NCBI RefSeq assembly: GCF_007786235.1 | Contig: NZ_VNFK01000011.1 | Span: 95,234-159,233, forward strand | Source of the DNA: Paenarthrobacter nitroguajacolicus | Lineage (GTDB): Bacteria; Actinomycetota; Actinomycetes; Actinomycetales; Micrococcaceae | Direction: 5' to 3' | DNA length: 64,000 nt | In this document: in pieces, positions 41,307-49,045 of the stretch | Position numbering within the stretch: position 1 is the stretch's first letter | How the letters are laid out: each line of letters starts with the position of its first letter | Notes under the pieces: model-generated | Seen by the model: the letters and a program-made list of their open reading frames with translations, nothing else | Database searches by the model: none | What the model was told of the DNA's origin: nothing | Translations under genes and position numbers: made by a program

Positions 41307-41983
41307 GCCGGATTTTGATTGTGGAGGACGAAGAGTCCTTCAGCGACCCCCTGTCCTATCTGCTGGGCAAAGAGGGTTTCGACGTCGAGGTAGTGGACAA
41401 CGGCAGCGACGCCCTGGTGGAGTTCGACCGTAACGGCGCCGACCTCGTCCTCCTGGATCTGCAGTTGCCGGGAACACCGGGAACGGAAGTTTGCCGGCAG
41501 TTGCGCCAGCGCTCCAGCGTTCCCGTCATCATGCTGACGGCCAAGGATTCGGAGATCGACAAGGTTGTTGGGCTGGAACTGGGCGCCGACGACTACGTCA
41601 CCAAGCCCTATTCCTCCCGGGAACTCGTGGCACGTGTGCGCGCCGTCCTCCGTCGCCAGGGTGAACCCGAAGAACTCATCACCTCCACAGTGCAGGCGGG
41701 CCCGGTCCGCATGGACATCGAGCGCCACGTGGTGAGTGTCAACGGCGAACAGGTGTCGTTGCCGCTGAAGGAGTTCGAACTGCTGGAGATGCTTCTCCGC
41801 AACTCGGGCAGGGTGTTGACGCGCGGGCAGCTGATCGACCGTGTGTGGGGCTCGGACTACGTGGGCGATACCAAGACGCTGGACGTCCATGTGAAGCGGC
41901 TCCGCAGCAAGATCGAGCCCGATCCCTCGGCGCCGAGGTACCTGGTGACAGTCCGGGGACTGGGCTACAAGTTCGAGCCGTAA
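41303..41983 (+). CDS. regX3: OmpR/PhoB-family response regulator
   Basis: A 226-residue response regulator. The receiver has acidic VEDEES, phospho-acceptor Asp52 in LVLLDLQLPG, and a conserved Lys in the YVTKPYSSREL segment. The winged-helix output domain ends RVWGSDYVGDTKTLDVHVKR with TVRGLGYKFEP. TTG/GTG-type initiation at 41303 overlaps senX3 by 4 bp. It most likely binds the GTTCA direct repeats upstream of senX3/phoU and activates phosphate-scavenging genes. Confidence 0.93.
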   Translation: MSRILIVEDEESFSDPLSYLLGKEGFDVEVVDNGSDALVEFDRNGADLVLLDLQLPGTPGTEVCRQLRQRSSVPVIMLTAKDSEIDKVVGLELGADDYVTKPYSSRELVARVRAVLRRQGEPEELITSTVQAGPVRMDIERHVVSVNGEQVSLPLKEFELLEMLLRNSGRVLTRGQLIDRVWGSDYVGDTKTLDVHVKRLRSKIEPDPSAPRYLVTVRGLGYKFEP

Positions 41984-42120
41984 AGCGTACCTCGCCGGGG
42001 ACACGCGCAGTCGTTGGCGCCACGGAGAGCGGCTGACGACACCCGGATTCGGGCGTCGTCAGCCCGACAGAGTGGCCCTGGTGAATATGGGTGTCCGCAT
42101 CGGCAGCCACATCACACAAA

Positions 42121-42150
42121 GGAAGGGTCCCGCCGCGGCGGGACCCTTCC
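42121..42150. terminator. Perfect 30-bp palindrome between regX3 and the lipoprotein gene
   Basis: GGAAGGGTCCCGCCG and its exact complement CGGCGGGACCCTTCC are adjacent, with no separate loop. GTTGTTG follows on the plus strand and TTTG on the minus strand. It is probably a bidirectional terminator for convergent genes. Confidence 0.7.
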
Positions 42151-42180
42151 GTTGTTGTAAAGCTTGTAGCGTGCCGGCTG

Positions 42181-42732
42181 CTAGTGGCCGGCCGCTGCGG
42201 ACTCCGTGGACGTTGCAGTCGACGTCGGAGTCGCCGTGGGGGTCGGCGTTGTCGGCAGGTACTTGGCGTACTCGGGGAGCGTGCCGTCAACTACCGGGAC
42301 GTTAACCGTTGCGGAGTCCGATCCGCTGCGGATGGTAATGGGCGTCAGTCCGCCGGGGATGACACCGGCAGTGCTGAGGATGGCAGCATCCGCGGAGTCA
42401 TTCAGGTAGGTCTGGGAGTTGGCCTTGACCGGGATCTCGGTCTGGGCGCCGTTGGCACCGCTGATGGTCAGCGTTGCATCCGAGCTGGACTGGTTGAACA
42501 CAGCGCCGATCACGCGGCCCGGTTCGTTCTCGCCCGAGGCGACGATCAGGATGTTGCGCAACTGCAGCTGTCCGAGATCAGCTTTGATCCCATCCGATGC
42601 CGAGTACTGGTGGGTAGTCTGCTGGGCGTTGACGAATCCGCAGCCGGTGACGGACAGAAGACCGACGCCGATTGCAGCCGCCGCAATTGCCAGCTTGCCG
42701 CGCTGGACAGGGTTCATCGCAGTATTGCGCAC
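42181..42732 (-). CDS. LpqE-like lipoprotein
   Basis: A 183-residue lipoprotein. The signal peptide ends at lipobox LSVTGC (Cys about 31), a beta-rich middle follows (LRNILIVASGENEPGRVIGAVF, LNDSADAAILSTAGVIPGG), and the tail is Thr/Pro/Ser-rich. Its place next to carD-ispD-ispF-cysS matches mycobacterial lpqE, and the LRN.L.V.....GR.VG..FN core fits that family. The function is unknown; copper-protein-like (PCuAC-type) beta folds have been suggested for relatives. An in-frame ATG five codons on is an alternative start. Confidence 0.75.
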   Translation of the reverse strand: MRNTAMNPVQRGKLAIAAAAIGVGLLSVTGCGFVNAQQTTHQYSASDGIKADLGQLQLRNILIVASGENEPGRVIGAVFNQSSSDATLTISGANGAQTEIPVKANSQTYLNDSADAAILSTAGVIPGGLTPITIRSGSDSATVNVPVVDGTLPEYAKYLPTTPTPTATPTSTATSTESAAAGH

Positions 42733-43010
42733 GACACCTACTCCTCAAGAGTCATTGGAACACTTTTCAGCCATAGCCTATCGGCAAACGGTCCAAAAGA
42801 AGGATTCGGGAGGGCTTTGTGGCGGAGTCGACGGGGAAGATCTGCCGGCCGGGTTGCTTGCTTGAAGCATCTTTCCCCGGTTTCGTCAAGAGGTTGGAGG
42901 AAGTCGTTTAAGGCCTTATTCCCTTTATTGGCGCGGCAGGAGGGGCTGTGTGATGCCAGTCGTATGCCTTAATCGTGATAGACTAATCTGCGGGAAAGGG
43001 GAAAGTCCAC

Positions 43011-43493
43011 ATGGTTTTTGAGGTCGGCGAGACAGTAGTTTACCCTCACCACGGTGCAGCAAAAATTGAGGAAATCAAGATGCGCACCATCAAGGGCGAA
43101 GAGAAGATGTATCTCAAGCTCAAGGTGGCTCAGGGTGATCTGACCATTGAAGTTCCAGCAGAGAACGTTGACCTTGTTGGGGTCCGGGACGTAGTGGGCA
43201 AAGAAGGCTTGGAGCACGTATTTGACGTTCTCCGCGCCGAGTTCACTGAAGAGCCTACCAACTGGTCACGTCGTTACAAGGCGAACCTGGAGAAGCTTGC
43301 TTCGGGCGATGTCATCAAGGTGGCAGAGGTCGTTCGCGATCTTTGGCGTCGTGATCACGATCGCGGCCTGTCAGCAGGCGAGAAGCGAATGCTTGCCAAG
43401 GCGCGGCAGATTCTGATTTCAGAACTGGCCCTGGCGGAAAAGACCGATGAAGAGAAGGCTGCAAGCGTTCTTGACGAGGTCTTGGCTTCCTAA
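43011..43493 (+). CDS. carD: CarD-family transcription regulator
   Basis: A 160-residue protein with an N-terminal RNA-polymerase-interacting domain ([37 protein letters not shown]) and a helical DNA-binding C half ([39 protein letters not shown]). CarD stabilises the open promoter complex at rRNA and housekeeping promoters. GGAAAGGGGAAAG precedes the ATG. A TAGACT -10 candidate lies at 42979-42984. Confidence 0.94.
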   Translation: MVFEVGETVVYPHHGAAKIEEIKMRTIKGEEKMYLKLKVAQGDLTIEVPAENVDLVGVRDVVGKEGLEHVFDVLRAEFTEEPTNWSRRYKANLEKLASGDVIKVAEVVRDLWRRDHDRGLSAGEKRMLAKARQILISELALAEKTDEEKAASVLDEVLAS

Positions 43494-43502
43494 GAATTGA
43501 GC

Positions 43503-43537
43503 CCCGGTGGTGCGAAAGCGCCGCCGGGTTTCTTTTT
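43503..43537 (+). terminator. carD terminator
   Basis: CCCGGTGGTGC-GAAA-GCGCCGCCGGG (11 bp with two G-U pairs) followed by TTTCTTTTTG, nine bases after the carD stop. Confidence 0.85.
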
Positions 43538-43540
43538 GCC

Positions 43541-43580
43541 CAAACGCTGCTGATGGGTCACAAACGCTCCTGATGGGTCG
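43541..43580 (+). repeat. Two tandem 20-bp copies in the ispD promoter region
   Basis: CAAACGCTGCTGATGGGTCA is directly followed by CAAACGCTCCTGATGGGTCG, differing at two positions. They sit between the carD terminator and the ispD -10. Confidence 0.75.
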
Positions 43581-43583
43581 CAG

Positions 43584-43589
43584 TACTCT
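43584..43589 (+). promoter_or_regulatory. -10 of the leaderless ispD promoter
   Basis: TACTCT followed by seven bases and ATG 43597, directly after the tandem 20-bp repeats. Confidence 0.55.
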
Positions 43590-43596
43590 GGTGACC

Positions 43597-44379
43597 ATGA
43601 GTACTCCTTCCCAGCGCGCCGTTACGGCCGTGATCGTGGTTGCTGCCGGTTCCGGTGAACGCCTCGGCTACGGCATCCCCAAAGCACAGGTACCACTGGG
43701 TGGCGAATCCATCCTGATGCACGCGCTGCGCGGCGTGATTGCATCGGACGTCGCGCGCCAAATCTGCATCGCGGTGCCGAAGGGCGACACCGAGCTCCGC
43801 GCGTTGATCGCCGAGTTCACCATCGACCTCGTGGACGGTGGCCCCGAAATTTCCGTTGTCGACGGCGGAACCTCCCGGGCGGATTCCGTCCGCGCTGCCT
43901 TGGCTGCCTTGGAGGACGGAACCGAATTCGTGCTCGTCCACGACGCCGCCCGTGCGCTGACTCCCGAGCGGGTCTTCCAGCGCGTGGCCGACGCCTTGGC
44001 CTCCGGCGCGAAGGCGGTCATCCCCACCATGCCCGTGGTGGATACCATCAAGACCGTCGCGCAAACGGACGGTGCGGACACCTCAATAGCCCCAGAGGTT
44101 GTCACCGGCACAGCACCCCGCGAACAGCTCCGTGCTGTGCAGACTCCCCAAGGCTTCGAGCTGGCCACATTGCGGCGGGCGCACGAGGCTGCCGGGCTTT
44201 TCGACGACAAACAGTCCGCAGCCGTCACCGATGACGCCATGCTGGTGGAACTGCTGGGGGTCCCGGTCCACGCCGTCCGAGGAGCCAGCCAGTCCCTCAA
44301 AATCACCACGCCGCTGGACCTCATCATCGCCGAAGGCCTCCTGGAAGGCCCGCTGGGAATTCGTTGGGTGGAAGGCTGA
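43597..44379 (+). CDS. ispD: 2-C-methyl-D-erythritol 4-phosphate cytidylyltransferase
   Basis: A 260-residue cytidylyltransferase of the non-mevalonate isoprenoid pathway. The CTP-binding loop is [20 protein letters not shown] (about 16-35), followed by [23 protein letters not shown] and [10 protein letters not shown]. It joins CTP to methylerythritol phosphate. The frame is open to 43507, but the leaderless -10 and the family length favour ATG 43597. It overlaps ispF by one base. Confidence 0.93.
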   Translation: MSTPSQRAVTAVIVVAAGSGERLGYGIPKAQVPLGGESILMHALRGVIASDVARQICIAVPKGDTELRALIAEFTIDLVDGGPEISVVDGGTSRADSVRAALAALEDGTEFVLVHDAARALTPERVFQRVADALASGAKAVIPTMPVVDTIKTVAQTDGADTSIAPEVVTGTAPREQLRAVQTPQGFELATLRRAHEAAGLFDDKQSAAVTDDAMLVELLGVPVHAVRGASQSLKITTPLDLIIAEGLLEGPLGIRWVEG

Positions 44380-44927
44380 TGTCGCAACACTTGCCCGCGA
44401 ACATGGTCCTGCCCCGCACAGGCATCGGCATCGACGTGCACGCGTTTGCCCCCGCCGAGGATCCGCAGCCGCTCTGGTTGGGCGGGCTCTTCTGGGCAGG
44501 CGAGCAAGGGTTGTCGGGACATTCCGACGGCGATTGCGTCGCGCACGCGGCCGCGGACGCCCTCTTCTCCGCTTGTGGCATTGGCGACCTCGGTACGCAT
44601 TTCGGCACCGACCGTCCTGAGTTCGCCGGCGCCTCAGGAGTCAAGCTCCTCGGCGAAGCAGCCAGGATCGTACGTGCTGCGGGTTTCGAAATCGGAAACG
44701 TCGCAGTCCAGTTCGTCGCCAACCGTCCCAAGTTCGGGCCACGCCGGGAAGAGTCCCAGCGAGTACTGAGTGAGGCTGCCAACGCTCCCGTCAGCGTCTC
44801 GGCCACTACCAGCGACGGTTTGGGCTTCACCGGACGTGGCGAGGGCATCTCCGCTGTGGCTACGGCGCTGGTGTACCCGGTTACGGTGTCCGAGCCCGGC
44901 CCCGCGAAAGGTGCGCCGCATGGTTAG
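44379..44927 (+). CDS. ispF: 2-C-methyl-D-erythritol 2,4-cyclodiphosphate synthase
   Basis: A 182-residue protein. The zinc-ligand motif GIGIDVHAF is near 20-28, then [27 protein letters not shown] and the C-terminal [15 protein letters not shown]. It cyclises the CDP-methylerythritol phosphate product two steps after IspD. ATG 44379 overlaps the ispD stop (TGATG). Confidence 0.94.
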   Translation: MSQHLPANMVLPRTGIGIDVHAFAPAEDPQPLWLGGLFWAGEQGLSGHSDGDCVAHAAADALFSACGIGDLGTHFGTDRPEFAGASGVKLLGEAARIVRAAGFEIGNVAVQFVANRPKFGPRREESQRVLSEAANAPVSVSATTSDGLGFTGRGEGISAVATALVYPVTVSEPGPAKGAPHG

Positions 44928-45276
44928 GTCGCGTGCCGGCGTCGTGCGTTCTGCGGTGCTGCTGTCCGCGGGCTTGGCCGCCGCGCTGCTGGTAGGCGGT
45001 TGTGCTGGGACGCCGAGGATGGATGTGAAGGCCAGTTGTGAGTTCCTGAACAACGACACCTTCAAGCCCGACGGCAACCAGCAACAGCAGTCCAAACAGA
45101 TCGCCGAGCACTACCACCAGATTGCGGACAAGCTTGCTCCGGAAATCGGCGACCCCATCAAGGAGATGGCGGCCATCATGGACAAAGCGGCGGCGTCGTC
45201 GCTGGGAGCAGCCACGCAGGAACAGCAGCAACAGTTGACCGTGCACTTCAACACAATCGGCGAATACTGCAAGTAG
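44920..45276 (+). CDS. Small lipoprotein of unknown function
   Basis: A 118-residue putative lipoprotein. A basic N terminus ([11 protein letters not shown]) is followed by a hydrophobic stretch and the lipobox LVGGCAG (Cys about 28), then a helical, Gln-rich mature part with a conserved-looking Cys pair (ASCEFL near 39 and EYC near the C terminus) that could form a disulfide. It overlaps ispF by 8 bp, so it is cotranslated. I do not recognise the family. Confidence 0.75.
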   Translation: MVRSRAGVVRSAVLLSAGLAAALLVGGCAGTPRMDVKASCEFLNNDTFKPDGNQQQQSKQIAEHYHQIADKLAPEIGDPIKEMAAIMDKAAASSLGAATQEQQQQLTVHFNTIGEYCK

Positions 45277-45299
45277 GCAGGTCACGCCGCGTCATCGGC

Positions 45300-45305
45300 T
45301 AATCT
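45300..45305 (+). promoter_or_regulatory. -10 of the leaderless cysS promoter
   Basis: TAATCT then GGAGCG and GTG 45312. The GGAG inside the gap is too close to act as a Shine-Dalgarno. Confidence 0.55.
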
Positions 45306-45311
45306 GGAGCG

Positions 45312-46763
45312 GTGACCCTGCGCTTCTATGACACTGCCTCCGCCGAAGTCCGCGACTTCGTTCCCCTCGAAGACGGCAAGGCCAGCGTGTACTACTGCGG
45401 GGCCACCGTTCAGGGCATGCCCCACGTGGGCCACGTCAGGTCGGCCATCGCCTTCGACCAACTCACCCGCTGGCTTGAGTTCCGCGGACTTCGTGTCACC
45501 GTGGTGCGCAACGTTACGGATATCGACGACAAGATCCTGGCTAAGTCGGCGCAATCATTTGGGCCGGACTGGGATGCCGAACCCACCGCACGCCAGGCCG
45601 AAGAATGGTGGGCTCTGGCCTACCGCTACGAGCAGGAATTCGAGAATGCCTACGACTCCCTCGGAGTCCAGCGGCCCACGTACGAGCCCCGCGCTACCGG
45701 ACACATCCCGGAAATGCACGCGCTCATCCAACGCCTCATCGACCGGGGCCATGCCTACCCGGCGCTGGACGACTCCGGCGACGTCTACTTCGATGTCCGT
45801 TCGTGGAGCAAATACGGATCGTTGACGCGGCAGAACATCGACGACATGCAGGGCGCCACGGATGCTGACCCCCGCGGCAAGCGCGATCCCCGCGACTTCG
45901 CGCTGTGGAAGGGTTACAAAGACGGCGAACCCGAGTCCGCCAGCTGGTCGTCACCGTGGGGCGCCGGACGTCCCGGATGGCACCTCGAATGCTCCGCCAT
46001 GGTCACCAAATACCTGGGTCCGCGCTTCGATATCCACGGTGGGGGACTGGACCTTCGCTTCCCGCATCACGAGAACGAGATGGCGCAATCCCAAGCTGCC
46101 GGGGACGAGTTCGCCAACTTCTGGATGCACAACGGCATGGTCACGTTCGAGGGCGAAAAGATGTCCAAGTCCATCGGGAACACGGTGAGCCCCGCTGAGA
46201 TGCTGGAGCTCGCCTCACCCCGCGTGGTGCGCTACTACCTTGGCCAGGCGCACTACCGCTCCATCCTGGACTACCGTCCCACGTCCCTGCAGGAGGCTGC
46301 TGCCGCCGTGGAACGTATTGATGGTTTCATCAGCAAGGCCTCCGCCAAGGTGACGGACCCCTCGGATGTTGCCCCGCAGGCCAACATGCCCGCAGCCTTC
46401 ATTGCAGCCATGGACGACGACCTCAACGTGCCGCAGGCCCTTGGCGTTCTGCACGAAACGGTCCGCGCAGGCAACACTGCGCTGGCCGCAGGCGACCTCG
46501 AAGCCACCAAAGAGGCCCTGTACAGCGTGGTCTCCATGACCGGGGTCCTCGGACTGGATTCGGTCAAAATGCCAGAGGCCGTCCAAGGCCGCGAACATGC
46601 TGCGTTGAAGGTCCTGGTGGAAGCGCAACTCGAAGCCCGCGCCGCTGCCAGGGCCAGCAAGGACTGGGCCGCGTCCGACGCAATCCGGGACACACTCGCC
46701 GCCGCCGGTGTGGTGGTCGAAGATGGTGCGGACGGCGCCACCTGGAGCCTCAAACGCGACTGA
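45312..46763 (+). CDS. cysS: Cysteinyl-tRNA synthetase
   Basis: A 483-residue class I synthetase. Zinc-ligand Cys29 lies in [18 protein letters not shown], which also has the HIGH-type HVGH (38-41). LECSAM and the [14 protein letters not shown] zinc/Cys-recognition motif follow, then KMSKS in [12 protein letters not shown] and the DALR-type C terminus. It charges tRNA-Cys. The length and C-terminal domain distinguish it from the shorter mycothiol ligase MshC. Confidence 0.94.
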   Translation: MTLRFYDTASAEVRDFVPLEDGKASVYYCGATVQGMPHVGHVRSAIAFDQLTRWLEFRGLRVTVVRNVTDIDDKILAKSAQSFGPDWDAEPTARQAEEWWALAYRYEQEFENAYDSLGVQRPTYEPRATGHIPEMHALIQRLIDRGHAYPALDDSGDVYFDVRSWSKYGSLTRQNIDDMQGATDADPRGKRDPRDFALWKGYKDGEPESASWSSPWGAGRPGWHLECSAMVTKYLGPRFDIHGGGLDLRFPHHENEMAQSQAAGDEFANFWMHNGMVTFEGEKMSKSIGNTVSPAEMLELASPRVVRYYLGQAHYRSILDYRPTSLQEAAAAVERIDGFISKASAKVTDPSDVAPQANMPAAFIAAMDDDLNVPQALGVLHETVRAGNTALAAGDLEATKEALYSVVSMTGVLGLDSVKMPEAVQGREHAALKVLVEAQLEARAAARASKDWAASDAIRDTLAAAGVVVEDGADGATWSLKRD

Positions 46764-46843
46764 CCAAAGGGCGCTGCGGCCGAATTGCATCGGGTCAGTA
46801 GACTTGATTCCAGACTTACTCACAAAATCAAGGATGGAATCTC

Positions 46844-47830
46844 ATGGCCAACAATGGTCGCCGGTCGGTCAAGAACAAGAAGGGCCCCACCACCGGAACC
46901 GGTGGCCACGGCCGCAAGGCCCTGGAGGGCAAGGGTCCCACGCCCAAGGCGGAGGATCGCACCTACCACAAGGCATACAAGAACAAGCAGCTCTCCGAGC
47001 GTTCGGCAGCCAAGCGCGGCCCGGCACGCCCCGGCACCGGCGCCCGCTCGGGTCCCAAGGGCCGTGCCACCGAAGAACTGGTCACCGGCCGTAACTCGGT
47101 GGTCGAAGCCCTGCGCGCAGGCATCCCGGCGAAGGCCCTGCACGTGGCCATCCGCATCGAAATGGACGACCGCGTCAAGGAATCCCTCAAGCTCGCGGCC
47201 GAGCGTGGCATCCCGCTGCTCGAAACCGGCAAGCCGGAGCTGGACCGCATGACCGAGGAAGCGGTCCACCAGGGACTCGTTCTGCAGATCCCGCCGTACG
47301 AATACCAGGACGCCTACGACCTCGCCGAGGAAACCCTCGCCAAGTGGAAGAAGGGGCACATCTCCAACGCCCCCATCTTCGTGGCGCTGGATGGCATCAC
47401 TGACCCCCGCAACCTCGGCGCGATCATCCGCTCCGTGTCCGCGTTCAGCGGCCACGGCGTGATTGTCCCCGAACGTCGCTCGGTCGGCGTTACGGCGTCC
47501 GCTTGGAAGACCAGCGCCGGTGCCGCCGTCCGCGTACCCGTGGCCCGCGCGTCGAACCTTAACAATGCGCTCAAGCAGTTCAAGAACATGGGCATCTACG
47601 TGCTTGGCCTTGATGGCGACGGCGACGTCTCGCTGCCCGACCTCACGGTCGCCACCGAACCCGTCTGCATCGTGGTTGGTTCCGAAGGCAAGGGCCTCAG
47701 CAGGCTGGTCCGGGAGAACTGCGACCAGATCGTCTCGATCCCCATCGACTCCGCCATGGAATCGCTCAATGCCTCCATGGCCGTCGGCATCTCGCTGTAC
47801 GAAGTGTCGAGGCAGCGCGCCGCTAAGTAA
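46844..47830 (+). CDS. rlmB: 23S rRNA (guanosine-2'-O)-methyltransferase, SpoU family
   Basis: A 328-residue TrmH/SpoU knot methyltransferase with a basic, disordered N-terminal tail (KNKKGPTTGTGGHGRKALEG). The substrate-binding domain is TGRNSVVEALRAGIPAKAL. The knot has the three SpoU motifs: DGITDPRNLGAIIRS, CIVVGSEGKGLSRLVRENCD and IPIDSAMESLNASMAVGISL. It modifies G2251-type positions in 23S rRNA. AAGGATGG precedes ATG 46844. Gene order after cysS is conserved in Actinobacteria. Confidence 0.92.
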   Translation: MANNGRRSVKNKKGPTTGTGGHGRKALEGKGPTPKAEDRTYHKAYKNKQLSERSAAKRGPARPGTGARSGPKGRATEELVTGRNSVVEALRAGIPAKALHVAIRIEMDDRVKESLKLAAERGIPLLETGKPELDRMTEEAVHQGLVLQIPPYEYQDAYDLAEETLAKWKKGHISNAPIFVALDGITDPRNLGAIIRSVSAFSGHGVIVPERRSVGVTASAWKTSAGAAVRVPVARASNLNNALKQFKNMGIYVLGLDGDGDVSLPDLTVATEPVCIVVGSEGKGLSRLVRENCDQIVSIPIDSAMESLNASMAVGISLYEVSRQRAAK

Positions 47831-47841
47831 TCCCTGGTGAG

Positions 47842-48115
47842 GGCGGGGGTCGCTGTCGCGGCCGCCGCCCTCCGCGTGCTCGCTCGTGCCTCGCTTAGAC
47901 GCACTTCCGGATGGCCCCTGCGGCGCCTTTCGCACGCTCTCTCACATCCCGTCGGCTTTTGCAGGACGCTCTTTCACTTCCTGACGCCGCCGGCTGGAAT
48001 GGGGCGGGATGCTTTCGCTGCCGGTCTTCTTTTGGGCCACGTATACCGGATGACGCCACCTATATTCGGGTAGCGCCCATCCGTTTGCGTGGCGCCGGCG
48101 AATTTGAGTGGCGTC
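47842..48115. repeat. Repeat-rich intergenic region between rlmB and the nitrilase gene
   Basis: This 290-bp gap holds no gene. It contains two direct copies, CACGCTCTCTCACATCCCG (47933-47951) and GACGCTCTTTCACTTCCTG (47965-47983), plus a partial third (GAC GCACTTCCGG, 47898-47910). There is also an imperfect inverted repeat, GACGCCACCTATATTCGGG... (48052-48077) against GGCGCCGGCGAATTTGAGTG... (48091-48115). This looks like a decayed intergenic repeat element; a GC hairpin at about 47842-47872 may end rlmB transcription. Confidence 0.5.
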
Positions 48116-48117
48116 CG

Positions 48118-48927
48118 TTAGAAGTCGCGGCGGTTGGCCAGGACCGGGAGTTTTTGGCGGGCTTCGTCCACCACTGCGGGGTCCAGGTCGGCAAAGATAA
48201 GGCCCGGTTCGCCGTCGAGGGCTTCCAGGACCTGGCCAAAGGGGCTCACGACGGCGGAGTACCCCACTCCCGTAGGCGCGGCGCCTTTGGCTTCAACACC
48301 CTGGGTGGCCGGATCACCTTGGCCGCAGGCGAGCACGAACGTGGTGGTGTCCACGGCTCGTGCGCGGGCCAGGAGTTGCCATTGATCGGCCTTGCCTGGG
48401 CCGGAACCCCATGAGGCGGACACGATGTTCACCACGGCACCGCGGTCTGCGTTGGCGGTGAACAGGGCAGGAAAGCGGATGTCGTAGCAGGTGGCCAAAC
48501 CGAAGGTGAGGCCGCCGGCGTCGAACGTTACAGGCTCGGTACCGGCCTCGACGGTATCCGACTCCGCGAAGCCGAACGCGTCGAAGAGATGGACCTTGTC
48601 GTAGCTCGTATCGACGCCCGGACCGGTGGCGAGCAGCGTGTTGCGAACGCGCCGGTCCCCGGAGCCGGTGGGGGAGCCGGGCGTGAACATGCCCGCCACG
48701 ATCACCAGTTGCAGTTCGTCGGCGATGGAGCGCACCTTGCTCGCCCACGGACCGTCCAACGGTTCAGCGATGTCCAACAGCGAGTTTCCAAACGCGCGCA
48801 TCATCGCCTCGGGGAAGACCACCAGCTCGGCGCCGCCTGCCTTGGCTCGGCGGGCGTACTCCTCAAGGAGCCGCAGGTTGTCGGCCAGATCCCGGCCGGT
48901 GATGACTTGGGCGAGTGCCACGCGCAC
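48118..48927 (-). CDS. Carbon-nitrogen hydrolase (nitrilase superfamily)
   Basis: A 269-residue nitrilase-fold amidase with the full catalytic set: Glu40 in VVFPEAMM, Lys111 in SYDKVHLFDAFGF and Cys147 in LATCYDIRFP. Relatives hydrolyse omega-amides, deaminated glutathione or similar small amides. GTG 48927 follows GGAGG at 7 bases; the open frame upstream runs into the divergent glgX and is not coding. Confidence 0.88.
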   Translation of the reverse strand: MRVALAQVITGRDLADNLRLLEEYARRAKAGGAELVVFPEAMMRAFGNSLLDIAEPLDGPWASKVRSIADELQLVIVAGMFTPGSPTGSGDRRVRNTLLATGPGVDTSYDKVHLFDAFGFAESDTVEAGTEPVTFDAGGLTFGLATCYDIRFPALFTANADRGAVVNIVSASWGSGPGKADQWQLLARARAVDTTTFVLACGQGDPATQGVEAKGAAPTGVGYSAVVSPFGQVLEALDGEPGLIFADLDPAVVDEARQKLPVLANRRDF

Positions 48928-49045
48928 GATAGAACCTCCAGTTGTCTCCGTTCCAGTATGCCAATTAACGAAATCGAGACGCAGAACGTCGTCACATGGG
49001 CGGCCGGCGCGGCACATACTGGGCGTGGAACTAAACTTGCAAGCA

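Noticed and set aside
48626..49045. Extension of GlgX upstream
   Set aside because: It is complementary to the nitrilase gene; the CBM48-like domain begins after 49100.
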